From Apoda limacodes (lineage: Eukaryota; Arthropoda; Insecta; Lepidoptera; Limacodidae), in the NCBI GenBank assembly GCA_946406115.1, contig OX291545.1, positions 4,216,001-4,280,000 of the forward strand: a stretch of DNA of 64,000 nucleotides, read 5' to 3'. Position 1 is the stretch's first letter; each line of letters opens with the position of its first letter. The position numbers and the translations under genes were made by a program. This document shows, one piece after another, positions 41,101-56,100 of this stretch. A model generated the notes under the pieces. That model did not search any database and had not been told where the DNA came from. It worked only from the letters and a program-made list of their open reading frames with translations.

Positions 41101-44100
41101 GTTACTGTTTAATGCTTCAAAGTAAATATTTTTCTTCTTCTTCTTCTTCTAGGAGCGCAATCGCCAGCGCTCCGCCTGACTCCGTGCAATTAGATAAATA
41201 CTGCCAAATCTTGTAATGTATGTTACTAACTGTGTATGTACGGAATGTTTCTGGTGAGAAGCTATGCCAACATATCGAATCATCATTATTTAAGGGAGTG
41301 CGCCGCACCAGCACTCCTTAGGAGAAGCCGCCTCCGCATTCAACTCCCTCCCTCCGCTTACCCGTCCCAACACCGTTCTTGCGTTCGACGACGACGAAAA
41401 AGCGTCCTTGCGTCTAGCCTCCACGCCCAATGTGCCTTAAGCACACAACCTTTTGACACAATTCGATTCCAATCACACGCGTCTACCGGTAAAGTGGAGC
41501 GCAGAGAATTTCTGCCCCCACGGGACCCTCTGCCCCTCGTTACGGTCGACAAGGTCAAACCGGTCATCAAAGACCTACGTCCCTGCAAAGCTCCGGTGCG
41601 GACAGTATCTCTAACGATTTAGCCTTTTTAGTTAGTTAAATACACCAGTTGTCGAAGTTATTAATTCAATTAATTGTAAATTTGGAAAAGTATCTTGTTT
41701 TGCGTTATATTGTATCTTTTGATGAGTTTTCACTTGAAGTGATTGATTTACGATACCTTTGTTTCTGGTTTCAAAAACTTTGAGAGAGATCCAGGAAAAT
41801 TTTATCAGGAAAAGGTCAAGTTTACTTAGAAACTTTGGTCATACAAACTCAGCCTCGTGAAATCTCAAATTTATTATCAATTACCAAGTTTTATCGATGT
41901 TATGGTAATTAAATACTGTCCCCTGAAGCGAGATGTTTGAAATTGTTAGATCTCAATATTAACACGAATAAAACCAAATGAAATTAAAGTCTCAAATCGT
42001 GAAAGTTAATTAATTTCATTTGGTTTTATGCGTGTTAATATTAAGATGAATTGTATTGCGAAGATTTAAAACTAATATCAAGTAATGAATTTTGAGGATA
42101 TAATACAATAAAAATTAATAAAGCAACAATATACGGTGAAGCCAAATTTCCATAAAGTAGCTAATATAAATTGTACCAATAATTTGTCTGAACGCGAGGT
42201 TTATCTAACAATTTTACGAGTCTTGTACACAAAGAGAAAATTGTTCGATTTCTACTTGAGTTGCTATTAAGGTATGCAAATCAGCTAATTTGAATTTCAA
42301 TTCTAAGCAATTTTCCTCGAAACTTCTCAAGCAATATTTTGTACTAGACAGCCGCCCAGTAGCACAGCGCGCGTAAACACGGACTCCGCGAATTAATTAA
42401 TTTCTTTCATATCATTTTAAAAAAAAAATATGTTCAACTGCTATTTGTATTTGTAATCTATTTAACCCAGAAATTAACCAATTTTTTTGTTTGAATATTA
42501 TTTGCCTGATGATATAAATTGATGCGCCTTGTAGGTGCTGAACAAACCTACCTACCTAGATATAGCCACGCTAAATAAATTTATCAAAAGCCTATATTAA
42601 CGAAAACATTTAAAAAAAAAATAAACAGTGAGTAACTAAAATACACCAAATTGAGTTGCGCAACTCTTACTAAGCATCGCATATTATGATGTCGGTATGT
42701 AAATGTTTTCCAAATTCATTATATTATCTCTTTAAAACACAGGGCTATGAATTGAATAAGTATTAGTTTTTTTTTAATTTAACTGTAACTTAAGAATGTA
42801 AAGTATTTGTATTTTTTATCGGAAACAATTGTAACAAGTCCGTAAATAAATCGCCCGTTGCGGTTAGCTAAGTTTAAAAGTGTCAAAAACAAACCGGGCA
42901 AGTGCGAGTCTGATTCGCACGAACTTTTTACAAAACGATAACTTAGGTTAAAGGAAAAACTTAACTTTGTAGTTGAAAAAATGCTCCCTAATATATCGAT
43001 ATACGTCACGATCAATGTTCTAACTGCTAATGTAAGTTTGTTATCGCAAAAAGAAAAACAATTAGGGTTACGTATTAGAACAAAAGTAAAAATGGACCCT
43101 TATAGGATCACTTCCTTGTTGTCTGTCTGCATATCTGCCTATCTGCCTGTCGAAACTTTTTTTTATCAGGAACACGTACAAGAATCAAATAAAAATTAAT
43201 ATTAATTACTCAGGTCTACGGTTATTTGAAGCTATAATTACGTAGATATCGGTGTGTGGGTCAATAACTATATAAAAATTTGTACGGAATCCTTGGTGCG
43301 TGAGTGAGACCCGCATTTATTCGGGGTTTTTTAACCGACCTCAAAATATGCGTCATTATTGATCATAACTTTTTATTGCGTGAAAGTAAAAGTTCTAATG
43401 AAAAAATTTTGTCATTGTTTAATTTTTTCGGGTCTTACAGACACACATTTACCTTATAGTTTTTCAACGTTACGGCAATGTTGAACTCGCCGTGGTCACC
43501 GTAAAGATAAATGTTTATATTATATATAAAAATAACGTGTACAAAGCGTTATCGTTTTAAAAATAGAATAGACCGCGGCTACATTAGACCGCGGCTACAA
43601 TAGACCGCGGCTACAATAGACCGCGGCTACAATGAACAAAGTTTTGAATTTGAGTTATGACAGCAAAATTAGGAAACAAGTTTTTGTTGTATTGTATTAA
43701 ATAATGGATCTTAATAAATTTTTTTTTCATAAATCATACATCACAGTCAAGATGATGACTCGCAAGGCTGTACTTCAGAGTGTTTAAGAAAAGCTAAAGG
43801 TAGCTCTTAAGGAGCTCAAGATGTCAAAAGATCTGTGTGATAAATCACTACAAGAACGGATAGATGCTGAGGAAGAGGCAATGAACATTACAAAAAAAAA
43901 AACACAGAACTCAAAATTTAATTATCCGATTTGCATTAAAAATATGTAGATATGCTAATTTAACGTGACGGTCTGCAGGATATCATTGAAAGTTTTAAGC
44001 AGTGTACGGCCAATCACGAACAAGCTTCAAAGCGTATAGGGGAGCTTAAAGAAAAACTTTTTAATAGTCAACAGTTAAATTGTCAACTTGAGAGCGAAAG

Positions 44101-47100
44101 AAAAAGAGAGAAAAAGTCTCATGACAGCTGACGCTCGAAACCTGTTTGACGAGTTGATAAGCGATTCACACACCAAAATAAACCGCAATCCTATAACAAC
44201 AATTGATCTTACCAATTCAAATGCTTCCATACAATGTCACTCCCCAGGATCTGTTTTAAGTTACAAACAATTTAAAAAAAATGCCCAAATTGTACAGATT
44301 CAAAAAAAAAACCAAAAATTAATAAGACACAGTGGAAATTTCTAAAGTGTGTCTACACTTTTAAGGAAAGAAGGAATAAAGTAAATTAGCAAATTAAAAC
44401 TCAAGCAATTAGGCTTACACACTACTAACTTCTGCCAGTGGCTTCGCTCGCCCTAAATTTGGTTATCGGCGTAGGATTCTTACTGCAACTCCTCAATTAT
44501 ACAAAAAAAGATAAGTACTAAAAACTTAGTAACTAATGGATTCATCTCGCAATCTTGGTGTTCCATACAAATTTTGAACCCCCGTTTCAACCCCTTAGGG
44601 GGTGAGTTTTGGAAAAACCACGCACGCCTACATCATAATAGCTATATGTGTGCCTAATTTCAGCTTTGATCCGTCTAGTTGTTGAATCTATGCGTTGATA
44701 GATCAGCGAGTCAGTCAGTCAGTAACGTTTGCCTTTTATATATACAGACAGATCGTGAGACAAAGCGCTTACAAACTGAAATACAAATGGATTACTTCAT
44801 CCTTAACAGGTTGTGTAACAGATTTTTTCTGCTAAAGTGTTTATTTCGCAAAACGAGTGTATGGTTGTGCTAAATACTTAAAATATTAACTTTAAATTTA
44901 ACCAAAGTACATAACTTTTTACTTATTAAAATAAATACTTCTCAGTATTTTGAACAGAGACTTTTCTCATTATCAGGAGTATTTATTTGTTTATTTCTCA
45001 TTGTTCCCAGAGGTGTGAAGTGTTAACGAACTTATGTTTATATGAAGATTGGTGTCCTGGTGTGGGATCCGTTCCTGATCTATTACACACTTGTATAACG
45101 CTTATATGATACGATGGTGTGACCGAAACGCTGCGCTAGCGCACATAGTGATGAATTTACCATATTATAGCTATGTCATTTCTACAAATTCAAACCTTAT
45201 ATAAATAGAGTTGTTTTTCTGTACGGTGATGTTGACCATGTCGGTGGTAAATATAGTTTATATTCAGAGGAGCGGAGTCGGGAGGGGTGCAGGGGGTGTG
45301 TTGAGCTTGGTGGCGACTTGTAACAAGGTTTTATTGTTCTAATATATTTTGCCTTTGTTGTAGACGAGTTAAGGGAGAGAAGGGGGTGAGGCGTATAACA
45401 GCGGATAAACCAATTTATACTGGTTGTATAATTGGGAACGTTGGGAATTACCACACGAATATGTCTTCTGTTTCAAATGTGTGGGATCATAATGTTGTGA
45501 TTGTAAGGTCTATATTTGCTTCCGGTTTCATGGAGAAATGAATTTCTGGCGGGCTTTTATATAAATAAAGATCGGAGCCAGAATTTAATATTGAACTCCG
45601 AAACAAAGAATTTACTTGTATGATGTTCAGTATTTTTCCATGGCATTACAGTGGGGATTGACACCAAAGGCTTCGTGAAAGATTGAGAAGGGAACTTCAG
45701 GACATAGACTGTCAGACTATCGTTGAGTTTCGTATATAGTCCGTCAAGGCTTGAAAGCGTCCTTTTTTTAAATTGTGAAATTGTGTTAAAATTAAAAACA
45801 GTGAAAAACGCAACAAGTTGTGTAAGTAACATCCTATAATTAATAACTAAAAGTTTAATTTATTTATTTATTTTCCAAAGGTAGGAATTATTTCTTTTTT
45901 TTTAGATTTTATTCCATTTAGAAGAGCTCCAAAATCCCCATTTTCTCTGGTGATTTTCTGAAACACAAGAATTTCGTCTTTCTTTGTCTAATTCTTCAGA
46001 CAAGAAAGAATTTAGCTGTTTTTCTTTAATTTTGTTGTCAAATAGATTGTTAGAAGAACTAGGTAACCTAGACTTTCTAAGTCTGGTTATTATTATTTTT
46101 TCCAGCTGGTTTTATTTTTATGGGAAAATTTTGTAGGACAAGGGTGATATTTCTCGATTTTCTTTAATGTTAAGGAGAGGTTTTGAAATTTGTGAAATGT
46201 TTGAGTGTTTGTTTGTTTGTTTGTTTGAGTGTGAAATGTGTACCTATTTAGTGTTAAACATTACTTTAAAAATTAACGTAACTGAAAGCCTACAAAGATA
46301 AACTAGATTTTAATAAACTAAATAATACTTATAGCAAATGTTCCTCAATTTTGATTGAGTTGTTACACAAACAATTTAATCTACAGCTCAGCCTAATTTT
46401 TTTTTTCTTTTAATATTATACCTTGTCTTCATCAACTATCTCTATAGGAGTTGAATTTTAAACTGAGTTAAATTTATAATTGTCACTGAAAATTACATAA
46501 AACTTATTTTTTACTTTTTAATTTTATTACATATCTGTGTGTTCAATGGAGTTTCAGTCGGAAGGGAAATCTAAAAAGATTTTTGCTAACGGTCCTTTGC
46601 TACAGATTCATGGCATACTATATCTGGACTAAGTCTAGATAAACACATATCAAACATTGAGGATACACTCTGGAATTGGTTCTTGGTATTTTTGGACCTG
46701 TAGTTTATTTATCGTCGACTACTTAAACGAGGAGGTCTAATTATATAGAGGCAACCTTATTTCTAGAACACACTTAATCTACAACCAAAAATTATAGATT
46801 ACCTAAAATAAATCTTAAAACTCAAAATTCATGCAGGATTGATTGGTTGTAAGAAAGTTGATTTGAGACTAGTATGTGCTTAAGGAAAAGTAAATAAGAG
46901 ATTTGGACTCTTAGACTTATTTCCAGTATGTCTAGATTTTTTTAGTGCTGCTAGCTGGTTCTGATGGGGAAGTCTTGTTTTCTGGCTTCCGAAAGGGTTT
47001 GGTAATATGAAGTGCTGGTGTGACCGAACAAGTTTCGGTTAGGGTAAAACTTCTATATCTAGTTATAACTAGATATATCTTAATATATAAACCGCTTAGA

Positions 47101-50100
47101 TCTTATTTCATGTGCACAATGGGAGGAACACAAGATGGTTTTGGCGCTTGCCGGTTCCTGTTTAGACGTGTTGACTTCGTATTATGTTAAATATCCTTAA
47201 TTTAAAAATATTTATATATGTCAAACTACGACAATTCTTTCCCTAAACTATACAGGTACCTTTAATTATTTTTAACGCGTCGCGAGTGTTATAATTCACT
47301 TTTATGGACTTTGATAGACATTGAATAGTGTGAGGGATACAGTGTCATTCACGCGGGAACCCTGATATATAGGATATCAAGATTTATCTATTCCTGACAG
47401 TATCCGAGGTTCCAGCTGAAGGAGGACTACAACTCTTTAAAGGGAGGTAACAACCACATCGAGTCTCAGTAAGATACTACTTAGTCATGCAAGAATAAAT
47501 TAAAAAATTTGGCTTAATTTTTTTTCAGCGATTTTGTTTTATTTAACCTTGAAAAACTTGGTAACTACTTTCAAAAATTAAACACACAAACAACGAAACT
47601 ATTTATATAAAAATAACGTTAACAGTTGGATTTACAATAGGTTAGTCCACAACTGACCCATGTGTTGCCCTTACATTCGACTGCGTGCAAAATGAAACTC
47701 TTATACGAAAACTTAGTCATTATGGTTTTGCAGATTTAGCTCTTGAGCTTATCCGCCCATATTTAAGTAGTTGAGCACAGAAGGTTCAAATCAATGGAGT
47801 AAAATTCAAAGGCGAAAAGGCTCCTTTTCTATTTTTATTTTACATAACTGACTTGCCTTTCTTTGTGGAGAAGCTGAACTAGATTGTATTATTTGCAGAT
47901 GACACATCTCTTTTATTTGAAGTGTACAAAAATAAAACTAATTTTGACGACGTAAGCAGTGCACTTTCTCAGGTTCTTCAGTGGTTTATGGCAAATACGC
48001 GATAAAAAGACTAAGAATTTAACATTTATAATGCCAAATGTAAGTACAAAATAATCCTTAAATAACTCAACAGTGTTTGTAAGTATTACATAAGACAATA
48101 AGCTGTAGTGGAACCCTAACATCTCAGTTCTTGCAAGGAAACTTGCTTATGCAGTTAGAAAAGTTAGGCAGCTTACAGATGTTGACACTGCTCTCTTGGT
48201 CTACTTTAGCTATTTCCATTCCGTCATGTCTTATGGCATTTTGCTTTGGGGTAAGGCAGGTGATATTTATACAGTCTTTATTTTGCAAAAGAGAGCAGTA
48301 CGGTCTTTTATAAATTAGGACCTCGAATTTCTCTTAGGAAACTATTTAGGGGAATTGATATTTTAACTGTAAAATGAACGCAAAAAAAATGTTATGTATT
48401 TGAAAAAATAGTGAGCTACATATTGTTAATAAAAAGTATCTGTTTTGTAATACAAAGTATATATTTTTACAATAAAAACGCGCGGCGTCTTCGGCTTCTA
48501 GTGGAGGCGTCCCGTTGAACTACCCTCATTTCTTAAATAAGTAATGGAACGCGATAATTAAAAAACCTATAAAATATTGTATATAATGTTATTGTCTAGA
48601 GTAAGACTATATTGTATTTTAATATGAAAATATGATATAATATAAATATAAATTCTTCCCGGTAGTAATTTATTCCGAACCGGTGGTAGGTTAATAAAAT
48701 TAATAATGAAACTGACGATTTAAAAGTGCTGTTTAAAAGTCTACTTTGATAAAAAAAGTTAAAAAGAGTTTAATAATTATATTTATACGACATGCGTTTT
48801 ATCTTTTATTATTGTTGTTATTTTTAAACTGTGTTTTGAGTTAGAATAGGACAGGATAATAGTTAACAGAAGGGGATGACATATGAGTTTTGTCAAAAGA
48901 TAATAAAGGAATGAGTTATATTTATGGTAATTTATTTTTAGGGTTCCGTGCATCAAAAGGACAGAGAAACTCTCATAGGATCACTGTGTTGTCCGTCCGT
49001 CTGTCTGTCTGTCTATCAAGACCATTTTCCTCAGAAACGCAAAAAGGTATCAAGTTGAAATCAATATCAAATATTAAACTCTGCGGTCCATTGAAGCTGT
49101 AAAACAATCAAGCTTCGAAGTCAACGCAATAAAAACATACAGCCGAAATACGGCCTTCTTTGTCGCATATTTTGGCATTCACAAATAAATCAAAACCTGT
49201 GGCGTCCTTTCCACTGTCGTAGAATCTTGAAATTTCGCACGAAGCAAGGTTACTTAGATCAAAAATAAAGAAAAAAAATTACTGTCTGTCTGACAAGACC
49301 CTTTTACTCAAGAACGCATAGAGGTATTAAGTTCATTTTATTATCGAATACTAAACTGTACGGTCAGTTAGAGTTGTAAAAAAAATAAACGTATGGGACA
49401 CTTTCCGTTGCCTTGAATCATCAAATTTGGCAAGAAGCAATGCCATGTAGCACACATAAAATAAAAAAATCTGAAAACCGTAAAATTGTTGTTACATCAC
49501 AAATTTTTGTTTTTCCTGCGATCATAAATTTATTTGCAGTTGGTAAACTAAACACGACTAAATTCGATGTAATGGGACAACAGTTGTCTAACGGCAAAGC
49601 TAAGTGTGTACCTCAATACATACAGTGCAGTTTCATAGAAACTCCCTCCCGCAAACGCTTGGGTTGTGGAATGAGCTCCCTGCGACTAAAGTATAGTGTT
49701 CTTCAAGAAAGAAGTTATTAGATTTTTGTAGAGTCGGCAACGCGCGAGTAATGCCCCATGTGTCCAAGCGTCCAAAGGCTACGGTGACCGCTTACCATCA
49801 TGCTGGCCGTAAGCTTGTTTGCTACCTTAATGGTATAAAAAATATAGTTTACGTTTTACGGAACCCTTGGTTCGCGAGTCCGACTCGCACTTGACCGTTT
49901 TTTTTTTTTTATTACTCACACTTGCTTTTCACGAAACTTTTTTCTTAAATAAAAAATAAAATAAACCTTAATTGAAACCCTTCCTCACACAGCATAATAA
50001 ATTAACAAATTAATTAACAACCCTGGAGAAAAATATGTGTAGATTTTCGTATTTTCTACTTTTGATTCATCATCCATGTATATTTTTATATATCATATAA

Positions 50101-53100
50101 CTATACTTATATTTTTTATGTAGTACCCAGGAAATAATGGAAAGGAATACTTTACTTACAGTACCCAAGAATTGATCAATCTAATATACCACTTGCGACT
50201 TTTGTTTCTAATTCTATACCTACCCAAAAATCCATGAGGTCAACTCCTCCCATATGGACGTTATATTCTTTGACACTCTGGATAGGCTATGGAAATTTGT
50301 TTTTTTTTGTTTCTTGTTGCATTTATTCACAGTTTCGGCTGGTTCGGAGCCTATATAAGTTGATGCTCATGTAACCACTTTATTATCAGTCCAACATGCT
50401 ACCGAGATATTAAGTCTTTCGTAATCAGATACTTGTTCCTCGTATGTTCCTCGTACTATAGAATCTTTCATAAAATCTTTTACACCTGGTAATTTACAAT
50501 TCTTTCCAAAGCGGTTCCTTTGAATAGTACCTAATGCATATATTGCTTGAGTCCAAAGGTAATTCAGTAGAGGAACGGATATATAGAAATTGTCGAAATA
50601 TAGGACATGGATCATTTTTCGTGGAATTAATCGGCACAGTCTACTCACTGTGTTACCGACTACGCAAACATCAGGTTCATCAGATAAGTGGTCAACATCT
50701 TGTTTGCCAGAATATATTTCAAAACTATAGGCATATCCATCCATCTGTGAGGTTTGTTGGGTAAATATTGTTTCATAAAATGAGCTACCTTAGTCGAACA
50801 CATTTGCTCATCTAGAGAGAGCCTTTAATCAAATGGTGGCACAGTCATGAACAATTTGTTCTACAACAGGTTTTATTTTATGAAGACGATCATGGTTTAG
50901 GTGACCAAACGGCTTCTGCTGTGCATTATCATTGAAATGGGTTACGGATCTTATTTTCTCAAATCTATTTACCGTCATCGTCTGTCGTATATGATCGAAG
51001 CCAAATTAACCAAGTAGGATCTAACATTTGGGTAATGGTACGCGGACATACATATGATGATACCTAGAAATTGACGGATTTCAGTAGCAGTTACAAGGAG
51101 GACAGTTGTAGACATTTTTGTGCGTGATTTGTTTGTTCCACAATAACGGTGAGTATATCCTCATTTATAAATTCGGAAAAAAATTGCAATGGTGTTTCAA
51201 GTGCGGCTTGTGAAGGGGAAAGGTCTGTATTTCCTGTAAAACGTATACGGTCTTCGCTGTATAAGTTTTCTACTTCGTAGCCTCCAAGCTGTAACACCAA
51301 AAGGCTGAAACGTAGTTGACAATTCGAAGGTCCTGGAGCTGGATTATTGAAGTGGTCCAGCGATTCTTCTTCTATGGTCGAGGTAGGATTGTCTTCTTCA
51401 TCATCATTATTGTCCCCTAATTTATTTATTAGACCTTGTAGGCCCGGGTGAAAATATAGGCCCAGATCCTATTCGTCTTTAGAAATGCCTCTATTGTCTA
51501 TTCGTGTAAGTAAAGCTTCAATATCACCATCTTTTAGCAGTCTAGGCATCCTAAAAACCAAAGCAAACTAAGCTTAAAGGTCCAGACACCAAAAACACCC
51601 GCTTATAATTACTTATGAAACAAACGCATAAACGCATTTTCCAAAAATCTGGCTTGTGACTTATATAATTTTCAAATACAACATCAAACATTGATAACTT
51701 ACCTGATAGCAAATGAGTAGTATTTATTCGGAACTTGATAGTAGAAACTATGTCTTCTCGTAACATACTGAACTTCATGACCCACCACATTCAAATGTCA
51801 AAAAACGAGTTAACTTACCCAACAAATGTAATATCAATTTTTTTTTGATGATTTATTTTATATGGTTTTAAACGTACGTTCGGAACGCAGGCACTCAGGT
51901 TTCTGAATAAAATTACGTGCAAATAAATATAGACAATTGGCAACAATATGCATTTGAGGATTAATACTATAACTGTATGTGTATACACGAAAGAAGTAGA
52001 TACATTAGGTTGTTGTGCACATGACGTCAGTGAAATGTATTATTTAGGATGGGCCAGACCAAACAATAAGATGTGTTCCGTCGCCCCGCACTAGGAATGG
52101 CTAGGAGCTAGGAATCTTTTTATTATTATTTTATGCAGTATTCTTAGTTTTCATTGTCTAATATATAGTGATCCATGTTCAATTAAAATTTATTTTATTT
52201 TTTTGATTAACAGTAGTTAGTTTTGAATAGTGAAGTGTCCTTACGGTTATTATTTAAAACAATGGAATACAATCTGCGAAAAAGATATTTTTTTTTTAAT
52301 AAATCTATGAGGAATTCAAATGTGTTAGTAAGTGATCTCAGAGATAGCAACTACTTAAAATTACTTTACTCGTAATTACTAAAATTCTAAATGTTTTTTC
52401 GCATTGAGGTTGGGGTAATTTTCAATGGGTCCTTTGAATTAGAATTCCGATATTTTTGTAGTTAAAACCATGAACAGATACAACCTTCTTTTTTTAAAAC
52501 GTATACCTTTGAAAGTTACTTATAACTTTTATAACTTCGTTTGCGTGTTTGTATACCTATAGTTTATATACATATATATTATACTAATTAGTTAGTTATG
52601 AATCATACCAATGTACCAGATAAATTTTAATCCATTTTTTTAAATACAGTAAAGTATTTAAGTAAGTATTGTAAATGTTTTGCGTGCGGGAAATAGACGA
52701 TTGCTGAACGAGTAGTGCTTATTACTTTTACAATTTTTTATCAAAATTAATTTATTTCAATTTATTGAAACTATATCAAAATAAGTTGTTTGTTAATCCC
52801 ATTCTTTTTTAATTCTTTTTGTTGTTTCTCATTTAATATTTTTATTTCCTTCCTGTTATCTTTTCTCTTACCACTACCTGTATGTTATTCTTTTTTCTTT
52901 TTGGTTTATATATAAATAGAGAAGAGACAAATGTATGTATGGGGAGATTTAAAGTTAAACACAGTTGGAGTACCACGGGAATAGAATTAAACTTATTAAT
53001 AGAAGCTAAATATTGAACAGGCTTTTATTTACCACTAACTTTTTCCAGCGATTACGCCTGCCCTAAATTTAGTTATTGGCGTGGTATTCTTACGGCAACT

Positions 53101-56100
53101 CCTTAATTATGCTAAAGAAATTTGTTATAGCAAGCTATATAGTTGCAGCTGTGGGTCGTTCGTGTAATTTGGTCATAGTTATTCCCGCGGGAACTTTTGA
53201 ATTTTCCGGGATGAAAAGTCTGTCCTTCCCGTATCTTCAACTATCTCTGTGCAAAATCAATTTCAGTTCAATTGGATGCTCCGCTTAGGCACGATTAAGT
53301 AACAAACGTTATAGTTATTCCCGAAAGAGGTTTTGAATTTTCCGGAATGCAAAATAGCCTATGTCCTATTCCAGGAACTAACCTGTATTTGTGCCAAGTT
53401 TCATCCCGATCCATGTGTGGTAGATCCGAGCGTTATAAGGTAAAAAAAAACCAAACATCTAAACTTTCGCATTTATTATATTAATAGCATAGCTGCCATG
53501 GTAATTAATGAATTTTGCCAGCGGCTCCACTGCGCCCTGAATTTGGTTATCGGCGTGGGATTCTTACATCAACTCCTTAATGATACTTACTAATGAAGTT
53601 TGCTATAGCAAATTATAGTTCGTTTAAGCTCGGTTTTAGTTATTACCTTTTTGAATTTTTCGGGATAAAAACTATCATTTGTACTTCTCCGGGACTCAAA
53701 CTATCTCAATACCAAATTTTATCTAAATCGGTTCCGCGGTTTAAGCGTAAGGAGGTTACATAGAGACAGACAGACAGATATAGTTACTTTTGCATTTATA
53801 ATATTAGTATGGTATTGCCCACATAATAAAATTTATTCCAAGAATGGGACTTCTAAACAAATCTCTTGTATTCACTTTAAGCTACAGGGTTGATTCTGGC
53901 TACCGAAGAGAGCTTAGAGATAAGGAATGCTATCACAGGACATTCCTCTACCTTAAAATTAGAGGAATTGATGAAAAAGGGATTCGACGTACCTTGGCGA
54001 GATGGACAATCTTTCAAAGTACATTACGGCTAATTTCTACCATCGCACCGCTCGCCATCGGCAGGGAATTCATTCTCACACTTTAGAACCGAAACGGTCG
54101 CGTACAGTGCGGTTTCAAAGAAACTTCCTCCCGCGAACGCCTGGGTTGTGGGATGAGCTCCCTGCCAAGGTTTTCTCTAAGGACTACAGCATGGGGCTCT
54201 TCAAGAAAGAAGTTATTGGATTTTTGAAGGGTCGGCAACGCGCGAGTGATACCCTTGGTGTTACAAGCGTCCATAGGGCCCGGTGACAGCTTACCATCAG
54301 GCGGACCGTGTGCTTGTTTGCCACCTTAGTGGAATAAAAAAAGAAAAAGAAAAATAATACTTCCAATTCGTTGGGCTAATAAGTAATACTAGATAAAATC
54401 CCACCAGTGTGAAGAGATGGTGACATCCACTCGCCAGTGACCTAGACGCTTTATTTCAGTCGTAGGATAGTTCAGGGCTAAATTCTGGATGCTTTAAGCT
54501 AGAGTGGGTGTTTCAAGGCTTAAACTTACTTTAGCTTTCCAAAAATAAGCAACCTATGAGTTGGCTTGATACTTGGTATTGATGTTTATAACAATACGGA
54601 CCATATAAGTCTATTACCCCCACACATTAGCCTCAATATGACGAGAACAGTCATTAAATCTAACAGTAATAAACTTTACTTTACACTACACAAGCTCTGA
54701 AAGAACCTTCATGCATAGTCAAAAATAGGGTATAACGTAAAGTGTTTGCAGAGATTAAGAGGTTTAGAGGCAAGGAATTAATAATAAAAAGCACTTTTAT
54801 TTACAATTTGAAAGCTGACGAAAAAACTTAATAGCTTATTTTTATGGTACATTGCCATCTGTGATTATAGAAGCGTACCAGTTTGAATTTGAGAAAAATA
54901 ACTCAGTATTTATAAACAACAGAAAACATAATCATAGCTTGTAATTATTCGGTACAGCGCCATCTATGTTTATAAAAGTGAATTATTATTTGTTAAGTAA
55001 ATTAAAACTTTAATTAATTATATTTTACTATCCTCGCAATTGTAGTGTAAAGAACTATGTTATCACTAGAGTGAAAATACAATTCCCGCTTCGTGTATAT
55101 TAAGGCCCTCAGCTCCGCTTTGGGCTTCAAACTACACCCTTATCGGTAATCGCTAACTTTCACCTCTAGGTGAACAATGTACTTTTCTATAATGGGAAGT
55201 CGCTACACTTTCTTCTTGGACCAGTTTAACTCGCAATGGAACCACTTCATAACAGAACTCGTCGACACTATATTAACACCAATACTCGAGGTCGACCGTA
55301 GATCACTGTGGCTGCTGCCGTTGCAGACTCCATTCCCTTAGTCTAAGAAATAAGAACATTTTTGGTAACCATTGCCGGGCAGGTTGATTTAATATTCATA
55401 GCGTGACCACTGCTAGACATAAGCTTCCTCTACGGCACGTTATTTTTCCAGTCCTCTGCCTCCCGCATACAGCCTTCATCAGCCACATTCTAAAATTCAT
55501 CGGCCATCGGACCTCCGAAAGATGTGACTAGCCTTCTGAAGTACGTGTTTCAGCTCACTATCAATAAATTCTTTGTCACATCCGATTAACAAGACATCCA
55601 ATTATCCGGACTCATTCGTTACGGCTCTATTTGCCGATTTAAAAATGTTTTGATGGCGCAACAAGACATGTTACTTACGAGTGTATTCCCACCTCCAACC
55701 GTTTTGTTTGCGTGATAGCGTTTGTTATTGTTTATTTTTCTTTGGTAGCGTTCAACTGATAGGCTGTCTTTTATTTTACCTTACGTTTTGCGTTGAAAAT
55801 CTAAAATATCCAGGCGAAAATGAGTAGTGTTGTCTCTTAAAGACAAAGTAAAGATAATTGAGAGTATAGTGGCGTTTTTTTCACGGACATAGTGTACATT
55901 ATGCGCTAAATGTAGGTTATCCAACTGAAGTGAATGAGCTAAGATTTGTAGAATGCCATACATAATTAGCTCGTTTTTAGTCGACACGATGACGACGACA
56001 CCGGCAGAAGCAAAGTGTTTAAAAATGTATCATAGTCGTGTCGGTGTTGGTGTCGTGTATTCAAAGAGCGTGACATATATTTTTATACACTTTTGCTTCC